Source: CAWCUZ01 sp963798795
GTDB taxonomy: Bacteria; Acidobacteriota; Vicinamibacteria; Vicinamibacterales; SCN-69-37
Direction of reading: 5' to 3'
Assembly (NCBI GenBank): GCA_963798795.1
Contig: CAWCUZ010000006.1
Span: 62,001 to 126,000, forward strand
Length of the DNA stretch: 64,000 nt
Position numbers and translations under genes: made by a program. The notes under the pieces are model-generated. The model had not been told where the DNA came from. It searched no databases and saw nothing but the letters and a program-made list of their open reading frames with translations. This document shows, in pieces, positions 58,615 through 64,000 of the stretch. Position 1 is the first letter of the stretch. Every line of letters begins with the position of its first letter.

Positions 58615-58893
58615 CTAGCGCGGCGGATCGCTATCGCGACCGGCTGGTTTGCGCAGAGGCGATTCGAGGTCAGGCAGGTTGCCGTCGGGGTCTTCCGGAT
58701 CGCGATACGCGGTCCGTTCCTCCAGGATGATTTCGATGGCGGACCGTTTGTCCTCGTTGAGCAGGTCGTAGACGGCACCCGCGGCCCCCGGACCGATGCG
58801 CCGCCTGCGCACGGAACGCCAGGCGATGACGACGAATGCCACGACGAGCAGCGCCAGGAGACCGGAACCGAGAGCCTGCAGCAACGCCTTCAC
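58615..58893 (-). CDS. Small single-helix membrane protein
   Basis: 92 residues. An N-terminal membrane helix (LGSGLLALLVVAFVVIAWRSV) is followed by a basic stretch (RRRR) and an acidic cytoplasmic tail (YDLLNEDKRSAIEIILEERTAYRDPEDPDG). The tail resembles the short DLLNEEKRAAIEIILEE-type domain found in small bacterial proteins of unknown function. It is the last gene of the operon starting at 60783; its ATG overlaps the cyclase-family stop by 4 bp. Confidence 0.75.
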   Translation of the reverse strand: MKALLQALGSGLLALLVVAFVVIAWRSVRRRRIGPGAAGAVYDLLNEDKRSAIEIILEERTAYRDPEDPDGNLPDLESPLRKPAGRDSDPPR

Positions 58894-59831
58894 CTCACGC
58901 GCATGCCCAGCGTCGGATCCCAGTGCAGGGGCGTCGCGGCTCGGGCGAGCGGACTCTCCGCGACCTCGCCCACCGACACGCCGTACTTCCAGTCCGGCGG
59001 GCAGATGGCGATGAACCGCGCGTAGCCGCCGACGCCGCCCTGGAATTTCGGAAAGCCGATCTCGACGAGCGCGCCGGCCTCAGGCACTTCGTCGAGGTGC
59101 GCCACGCCCTCGGCCTGCGTGTAGCCGTTGTTGAGCAGCCACGATTCGCCCTCGAGCGTCGGCGTGGTGTCGGTGTCGAGCGGTTCGTGGCCATGGAACA
59201 GGATGTGACGCTGCAGGTGCAGGAACTTCAGCGCGTCGAGCGTCACGCCCGGAAACGGCGTGCGGGTCGACAGCGCGGGATTTGGCCAGTTCTTCGACCA
59301 GTCGGAACGGATGAACACGACCGAACCCGCCGGAATGGTCCCGTGCGCCGATTCCCACGAGCGAATGTCATCGACCGTCATCTGATAGCCGGGATCGGCC
59401 GCGACCTTGTCGACGATGGACATGACGACGAGCGGACGAACGGCGAACGTGGGCGGCAGCTCGTCGATCGCGGGGTAGTCCGGATTCCAGTGCGCCGGCG
59501 GATCGAGCTGCGTCCCGAGCTGGTCGGTCGCGAGGACGTATCGGGTCGCCTCGAATCCGTCTCTGGCCCAGCTGTACGGCACGCCGGTCTTCGGATCCAC
59601 GGCGGGCCCGAACGTCGCCGGCCCGAATCCGGCCCACACCGGGATCGACGGCGTGATGCGGTGCGTCAAGTCAACGTACTTCGCGGTCTTCAATGAACGT
59701 TCGTACACCTGCCACAGGGGCGGCGCCGTGTCGTGCGGCGGCGAGGCGCAGCCGAGCGCCGCGAACGCCAGGGACAGAACGCCGAGCCAGGCGAACGGGC
59801 GGGGCAGGCACCGCCGAGCAGGCATGTTCAT
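58890..59831 (-). CDS. Cyclase-family (kynurenine formamidase-like) lipoprotein
   Basis: 313 residues with a lipoprotein signal (LGVLSLAFAALGCASPP). It belongs to the cyclase/formamidase fold, which uses H-x-G-T-H-x-D-x-P-x-H for metal. Here the motif reads DQLGTQLDPPAHW, with Gln in place of the second His and no first His, as in a subgroup whose metal site differs. Other segments (VDLTHRITPSIPVWAGF, SVVFIRSDWSKNW, RHILFHGHEPLDTDTTPTLEG, EIGFPKFQGGVGGYARFIAI) follow the family. Substrate unknown. It is preceded 2 bp away by a DUF1801 gene and overlaps the small membrane gene. Confidence 0.85.
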   Translation of the reverse strand: MNMPARRCLPRPFAWLGVLSLAFAALGCASPPHDTAPPLWQVYERSLKTAKYVDLTHRITPSIPVWAGFGPATFGPAVDPKTGVPYSWARDGFEATRYVLATDQLGTQLDPPAHWNPDYPAIDELPPTFAVRPLVVMSIVDKVAADPGYQMTVDDIRSWESAHGTIPAGSVVFIRSDWSKNWPNPALSTRTPFPGVTLDALKFLHLQRHILFHGHEPLDTDTTPTLEGESWLLNNGYTQAEGVAHLDEVPEAGALVEIGFPKFQGGVGGYARFIAICPPDWKYGVSVGEVAESPLARAATPLHWDPTLGMRVR

Positions 59832-59833
59832 GC

Positions 59834-60337
59834 TCACGTGTGACGCCTCCTCGGCCGCTGCTTCGCTGAGACGGACCGGATGATGAGCCGCACGGGCCCG
59901 GCTGCCGGCATCGGCTTGGCGCGCGAGATCGCGGAACCAATCAGGGCCTGCACCGCCGGGCGCGACAACACCGCCGCCGACTCGAGGCGGATGAACCGGG
60001 TCTGTTTGCCTGAGCCCTGCAGAAGCCGGTCGGGGTCCGGGAGTCGCGCGCCCTGGATGAAGCACAACCCTACGCCGTTCGCGCCTGCGGCGATCGACAG
60101 GATGGCGTCGGACGGCCGTTCGGTCGGACCGTACCCAATCACGAAGAAGTTGTAGTTGTCGTACACCAGCTCATACGCCGTCGGGAATTGCCGGCGCAGC
60201 GCCCGGCGCACCGCCCGAATCACCTTCTGGTGCTTCGGCTCGAACCTGGCGATGAGGGCAGCGACCTGTCCGGCAGCCGACGCCGGCCGCGGATCCCGTG
60301 GCAGCGCCGTCCTCTCACGAGGCCCGTTCGACGTCAT
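59834..60337 (-). CDS. DUF1801-like protein
   Basis: 167 residues from the ATG at 60337. The region VAALIARFEPKHQKVIRAVRRALRRQFPTAYELVYDNYNFFVIGYGP has the DUF1801/YdhG-type fold: two helices, then a strand pair. It continues SIAAGANGVGLCFIQGARLPDPDRLLQGSGKQTRFIRLES. The likely function is unknown; the fold is also seen in iron-sulfur-related YdhG/Fra-type proteins. It is distinct in length from its upstream paralogue and overlaps that gene's stop by 4 bp. Confidence 0.82.
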   Translation of the reverse strand: MTSNGPRERTALPRDPRPASAAGQVAALIARFEPKHQKVIRAVRRALRRQFPTAYELVYDNYNFFVIGYGPTERPSDAILSIAAGANGVGLCFIQGARLPDPDRLLQGSGKQTRFIRLESAAVLSRPAVQALIGSAISRAKPMPAAGPVRLIIRSVSAKQRPRRRHT

Positions 60338-60783
60338 CGGCGTCGGGCTGACTGCGCGATAGAAATCCACCGATCCATCGGGATCGCCGCCACGATTTGT
60401 CCGACCACGTCGAGCGGCAGATCGTCAGCCGTCCTGAACCGGATGCACGCCTTGCCCATGTCGAGCTTCTTGCCGGCCGCCCGAAAGCCGGCTTCGAGCC
60501 GGGCGGTCAACGGCTTGTTCGCGTACAACGGCATCAGATGCAGTGACAGGTACGACTTCTGCGCCGCGAGCGCCGCGTACCACAGCGGATGGCCGTTGTA
60601 GGTATCCGGATAGCGCGCGAGCGGCACCTGGTAGACCAGCATGTTCCGGCTGACGGCCTCTTCGTAGCCATCGGGCAGGTGGCGCCGGATCAGGCGGCGC
60701 AAACGTTCCACGTCCGCGCGGCGATCCGGCGGAAGGCCGGCGAGGAAGGTCCGGACCGCGGACGATGGGATCTGACGAGCCAT
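60334..60783 (-). CDS. DUF1801 family protein
   Basis: 149 residues from the ATG at 60783. Features: VRTFLAGLPPDRRADVERLRRLIRRHLPDGYEEAVSRNMLVYQVPL, then YAALAAQKSYLSLHLMPLY, RLEAGFRAAGKKLDMGKACIRFRTADDL and a C-terminal helix. This is the standard DUF1801 layout. It is the first gene of a four-gene, tightly packed minus-strand operon (60783-58615). It is divergent from the GntR gene at 60902 across about 118 bp. Confidence 0.9.
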   Translation of the reverse strand: MARQIPSSAVRTFLAGLPPDRRADVERLRRLIRRHLPDGYEEAVSRNMLVYQVPLARYPDTYNGHPLWYAALAAQKSYLSLHLMPLYANKPLTARLEAGFRAAGKKLDMGKACIRFRTADDLPLDVVGQIVAAIPMDRWISIAQSARRR

Positions 60784-60862
60784 GGTGCGCCTCCGATGCC
60801 GGGCCATCCTACGGCAGTTTGGCTCCACGCGGGCGGGACCCGCATGGCCGGGCCAGACCGGC

Positions 60863-60890
60863 TTGACGTGTAACAAAGTACTAGTACAAT
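60863..60890 (+). promoter_or_regulatory. GntR promoter with GTACTAGTAC operator
   Basis: A -35 TTGACG (60863-60868) and -10 TACAAT (60885-60890) are 16 bp apart. The perfect palindrome GTACTAGTAC (60878-60887) overlaps the -10, and the ATG follows 11 bp later with no ribosome site. The palindrome resembles operators of YtrA-type GntR regulators. Confidence 0.7.
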
Positions 60891-60901
60891 AATTCATCGA
60901 C

Positions 60902-61291
60902 ATGGCTTTCGTGACCGTCGACGCGCGGCACCCGACGCCGATCCACGCCCAACTGGAACACGGCATCCGGGGAGCGATTGCGGCCGGCCGGCTCCGGCCG
61001 AACGACCAGTTGCCGACCGTCCGGCAGCTCGCCGTCGATCTCCAGGTCAACGCCAACACCGTGGCGCGCGTGTACGGCCAGCTGGAACGGCTGGGCGTGC
61101 TGGAAACGCGCCGCGGCGTCGGTACGTTCGTGCCGGCGCATCCGCAGCCGGCGCCGGTCCGGCGCGGCCATCGCGATCCGGAACTGCGCGCGCTCGTCCA
61201 GCGCTGCCTGGACGAGGCCGCCGCACGAGGTTTTTCGGCAGACGCCGTCGCCCGCGCGCTCGACGAGCTGGCGGGCCAGCAGGGAGGATGA
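60902..61291 (+). CDS. GntR family transcriptional regulator, YtrA type
   Basis: 129 residues. The GntR winged helix is complete: PIHAQLEHGIRGAIAAGRLRPNDQLPTVRQLAVDLQVNANTVARVYGQLERLGVLETRRGVGTFV. It is followed by a short C-terminal helix (ELRALVQRCLDEAAARGFSADAVARALDEL), the size expected for the YtrA subfamily that has no large effector domain and usually controls transporter operons. Its stop overlaps the next ATG by 4 bp. Confidence 0.94.
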   Translation: MAFVTVDARHPTPIHAQLEHGIRGAIAAGRLRPNDQLPTVRQLAVDLQVNANTVARVYGQLERLGVLETRRGVGTFVPAHPQPAPVRRGHRDPELRALVQRCLDEAAARGFSADAVARALDELAGQQGG

Positions 61292-62226
61292 CCGTGCCCA
61301 CGATGACCTTGAACCTGTCCCGTGATCGGCGCATCGCGCGCGAGAACTCGGTGAACGTGATCGCCTGGCTGGCGTTGGGCCTTCCGCTGCTCGCCGGTGC
61401 GGCCGTCACGACGCGCGACGGCAATCCCTTGTGGGCGATTGGCGGCGGGCTCCTCGGCCTCGTCTGCGCGCAGTCGCCGAAGATCGCGTCGCAGTGGGAA
61501 CGCGGCATCCTCCTGCGGCTCGGCCGGTTCGTCGGCATGCGCGGGCCCGGCCTCTTTTTCATCGTGCCGTTCGTCGACCGCGTCTCCGCGTTCATCGATC
61601 AGCGTGTGGTCACCACCGGGTTTGCCGCCGAGCAGACGCTGACGGCGGACACGGTTCCCGTCAATGTCGATGCGGTGCTCTTCTGGATGGTGCACGACCC
61701 GACGAGGGCCGCGCTCGAGGTCCAGGACTACCAGGAGGCCGTGAGCTGGGCCGCGCAGACGGCGCTGCGCGACATCATCGGCCGCACGTCGCTCGGCGAT
61801 CTGCTGCGGGGCCGCGAGCGGATTGAACAGGAGCTCCAGGCGCTGATCGACGCGCGGTCCACGCCGTGGGGGGTCACGGTCCAGTCGGTCGAGATGCGCG
61901 ACATCGTCATTCCCGCGTCGCTCCAGGACGCCATGTCGCGCGAGGCCCAGGCGACGCGCGAAAAGCAGGCGCGCGTGATCCTGGGGCAGGCGGAAGTCGA
62001 GATTGCGAAGAGTTTCGAGGCCGCGGCCGCGTCGTACGCCAACAACCCGACCGCGCTGCACCTGCGCGCCATGAACATGCTCTACGAAGGGCTGAAGGAA
62101 AAGGGTGCGCTGATGCTGATCCCGAGCTCGGCCGTCGAGTCGATGGGCATGGGCGGCCTGATGGGATCGGCCGCTCTCATGCAGAGGACGATCACGGGCG
62201 GCGGCGCGGCCGACAAGGTCTCGTAG
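61288..62226 (+). CDS. SPFH-domain membrane protein (slipin/stomatin-like)
   Basis: 312 residues. Two hydrophobic segments are at about 23-60 (VNVIAWLALGLPLLAGAAV and LWAIGGGLLGLVCA). The SPFH/Band 7 domain begins QWERGILLRLGRFVGMRGPGLFFIVPFVDRVSAFIDQRV, then TVPVNVDAVLFWMVHDPTRAALEV and TALRDIIGRTSLGDLLRGRERI. A coiled segment (AMSREAQATREKQARVILGQAEVEIAKSFEAAAAS) is typical of slipins. Such proteins organise membrane microdomains and may oligomerise around other membrane proteins. The gene sits between a GntR regulator and an ADOP permease in one operon. Confidence 0.93.
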   Translation: MTVPTMTLNLSRDRRIARENSVNVIAWLALGLPLLAGAAVTTRDGNPLWAIGGGLLGLVCAQSPKIASQWERGILLRLGRFVGMRGPGLFFIVPFVDRVSAFIDQRVVTTGFAAEQTLTADTVPVNVDAVLFWMVHDPTRAALEVQDYQEAVSWAAQTALRDIIGRTSLGDLLRGRERIEQELQALIDARSTPWGVTVQSVEMRDIVIPASLQDAMSREAQATREKQARVILGQAEVEIAKSFEAAAASYANNPTALHLRAMNMLYEGLKEKGALMLIPSSAVESMGMGGLMGSAALMQRTITGGGAADKVS

Positions 62227-62236
62227 GGAGCCGGCC

Positions 62237-64000
62237 GTGGCGGGCGACCTGACCTCGGCGTGGCGATCGATCCGGCGGGCGCCGCTGACGAGCGCGGCGA
62301 TCGTCGCCTCGCTCGCTCTGGGAATCGGCGCCAGCGCCAGCGTCTTCTCGCTCATGAACGGGCTCGTGCTCAGGCCCGTCCCGGTACCGCACCCGGAACG
62401 GCTCGTCACGATCACGTCCGACTCGGCGCGCAGGATGGGTTTCCTGTCCGGGCTCGGCTGGAACGTCCCGATGTGGTCGAGACTCCGCGACCACGCCGGC
62501 GAATTCGGCGGGGAAACCGTCTTCCACGACCTCCACCTCGACCTGGCATCCTCGGGCGAGCGGCAGATTGTTTCCGGCGTCCTCACGTCCGGCAGTTTCT
62601 TCGACACGGTCGGCGTCGGCGCGCAGGCCGGCCGGACCTACGGGCCGGCCGACGACCGCCGCGGAGGAGGCCCCGAGGGCCCCGTGGCCGTGATCAGCGA
62701 CGCCTTCTGGGCGCGGCGCTGGTCGCGGTCGACCGGGGCGGTGGGTTCCACGCTCCGCATCGAGGACGTCCCGTTCACGATCGTCGGCGTCACACCCAGG
62801 GAGTTCACGGGCATCGAGGTCGGACGCGGCTTCGACGTGGCAATCCCGCTTGGTGACGAAGTCCTGTTCCACGGAAGCGCCGCGCTGACGGAGTCACCGC
62901 GAGCCCTGCTGCTGATTCCGATCATTCGACTGAAACCGCAACAGACGATCGCCTCGGCCACTGCGACCCTCCGGCGTCTGCAGGACGAGATCATCGGCAC
63001 GGGCGTTCCTCAATTCCTGCGCGAGCCGTTCGTGCTCGAGAGCGCGGGGACGGGCGCCGATCCCGGTCCCCGCGGCCTGCGCCAGCAGTACGTGCGGACG
63101 ATCTCGACCGTTCTCGGCATTTCGCTGGCGATTCTCCTGATCTGCTGTACGAACGTCGGCAATCTGCAGATCGGACGCACGGCCGCGCGGCTGCAGGAGT
63201 TCGCGATTCGCCGCGCCTTGGGCGCTTCCGCCTGGCAGGTCGCGCGGATGCCGCTCGCCGAAACGCTGCTGCTGACCGGCGCGGGCGGGCTGGCGGGCCT
63301 GGCGGCCGCGTCGACCGGCGCCCGGCTCGTGCTGAACCGCGTGACCGAAACCGCCGCCGGCGCCACGGTCACCGTCTCGCCCGACTGGCGGGTCCTGCTC
63401 TTCACCACCGCGTTGACGGCGGTGACGGCTGGCATCTGCGGCGTCGCGCCGGCGTGGCGCGCGGCGCGGTCCGGCACGACTTCCCTCCTGTCGTCGCGGC
63501 CGTCGTCGAGAAATCTCAAACCGCGGCTGTCGTCCGCGCTCGTCGTCATTCAGGTGGCGCTCTCCCTCACCCTGGTCGTCATGACGACTCTGCTGCTGAG
63601 CACACTCTACCGGCTGACGAATGTGCCGCTGGGATTCGACGCAGCCAGAGTGCTGCTGGTCGAGGCGGAACCGGACCGCGCGCATGCCTCAGCCGACAAT
63701 TCGTCCCTGTTCGACGAACGACTGGAACGAGCGGTCACGTCTGTCGCTGGGGTCGAGCGTGTGGCGTCGTCCTTCGGAACGCCGGCGAATCTGGGGATGT
63801 TCAGGAGTATTGCCTCGGCAGACGATCCGGGCGGGAAGCCGATCCTGGTGTTGTTCAACGTCGTCTCGCCGGGTTGGTTCGCGACATACGGGACGCCGAT
63901 CCTCCGCGGGCGCGACTTCGCCGTGAGTGACGCGGCCGGCGCGCCTCCGGTCACGATCGTGAACGACGCTCTCGCGCGCCGGTTCCTCCCCGGGGGGCCG
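62237..64000 (+). CDS. ADOP-family ABC transporter permease, 3' end beyond window
   Basis: The frame starts at a GTG at 62237 with GGGAG a few bases upstream and stays open to the window end (588 codons). It starts SAWRSIRRAPLTSAAIVASLALGIGASASVFSLMNGLVL. The first FtsX block is around ISLAILLICCTNVGNLQIGRTAARLQEFAIRRALGASAWQVARM, and the second-module helix is LSSALVVIQVALSLTLVVMTTLLLSTLY. No prefix domain and no PadR are present. It begins 10 bp after the SPFH stop, so it is probably under the GntR regulator. Confidence 0.92.
   Translation, partial: MAGDLTSAWRSIRRAPLTSAAIVASLALGIGASASVFSLMNGLVLRPVPVPHPERLVTITSDSARRMGFLSGLGWNVPMWSRLRDHAGEFGGETVFHDLHLDLASSGERQIVSGVLTSGSFFDTVGVGAQAGRTYGPADDRRGGGPEGPVAVISDAFWARRWSRSTGAVGSTLRIEDVPFTIVGVTPREFTGIEVGRGFDVAIPLGDEVLFHGSAALTESPRALLLIPIIRLKPQQTIASATATLRRLQDEIIGTGVPQFLREPFVLESAGTGADPGPRGLRQQYVRTISTVLGISLAILLICCTNVGNLQIGRTAARLQEFAIRRALGASAWQVARMPLAETLLLTGAGGLAGLAAASTGARLVLNRVTETAAGATVTVSPDWRVLLFTTALTAVTAGICGVAPAWRAARSGTTSLLSSRPSSRNLKPRLSSALVVIQVALSLTLVVMTTLLLSTLYRLTNVPLGFDAARVLLVEAEPDRAHASADNSSLFDERLERAVTSVAGVERVASSFGTPANLGMFRSIASADDPGGKPILVLFNVVSPGWFATYGTPILRGRDFAVSDAAGAPPVTIVNDALARRFLPGGP

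Noticed and set aside
60334..62607. A 757-codon minus-strand frame across GntR and SPFH genes
   Set aside because: Only its last part (the DUF1801 protein) is real; the rest is antisense to recognised genes.

Overview
The window is a very GC-rich (roughly two-thirds or more G+C by eye) bacterial chromosome segment, most likely from an acidobacterium of the Vicinamibacteria type. The evidence is the gene repertoire: eight ADOP-family permeases (the Acidobacterial duplicated orphan permeases, MacB/FtsX type), five PadR regulators sitting directly in front of ADOP genes, and three large Ser/Thr kinases. Two of those kinases carry WD40/TolB-like propellers and one carries a TolB-like plus TPR-like region. 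There is no rRNA, tRNA, CRISPR array, phage module or recognisable transposase.

Layout. 1-2082: 3' part of an M3 metallopeptidase. 2083-2994: a duplicated nested inverted-repeat element built from CACGTAG-type 8-mers, with a small gene between the copies. 2995-15742: signalling block of three kinases, an FMN-binding protein, a nucleotidyltransferase pair, a hybrid histidine kinase and a secreted VCBS-repeat protein. 15800-27690: three PadR-ADOP pairs, two of them broken, plus a secreted protein, a pectinacetylesterase-like enzyme and a gene remnant. 27793-33639: methyltransferase, secreted hydrolase, metallophosphoesterase, AAC(6')-like acetyltransferase, small membrane protein, TPR/DUF2914 protein and FAD monooxygenase. 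33767-44110: an ADOP without PadR, a winged-helix/pseudo-hydrolase fusion abutting an oxidase remnant, and two more PadR-ADOP pairs. 44203-50548: small membrane protein, diguanylate cyclase, another ADOP, an XRE/membrane-protein operon and a VapBC-like module. 50487-58467: radical SAM protein, S9 peptidase, cyclophilin, a propeller/CehA-type metallohydrolase and a Uma2 protein. 58615-60783: compact operon of two DUF1801 proteins, a cyclase-family lipoprotein and a small membrane protein. 60863-64000: GntR (YtrA type) - slipin/SPFH - ADOP operon running off the window.

How the parts fit. The dominant theme is envelope-facing signal handling. PadR, GntR and XRE repressors each have their own palindromic site and sit in front of membrane-protein genes. 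Several of these regulator promoters place the -10 box only 8-11 bp before the start codon, suggesting leaderless mRNAs. Three of the eight ADOP genes carry a single lesion (one amber codon, two 1-nt frameshifts), which could be real decay or sequence error. Dispersed palindromes (iteron-armed inverted repeats, CCCGGG/CTTCAG hairpins, an AGAGCCG-type insertion) occur between genes and in two places inside coding regions. I found no single obvious new defence or biosynthetic system. The most unusual signals are the repeat elements, the regulator-operator sets and the GntR-SPFH-ADOP operon.
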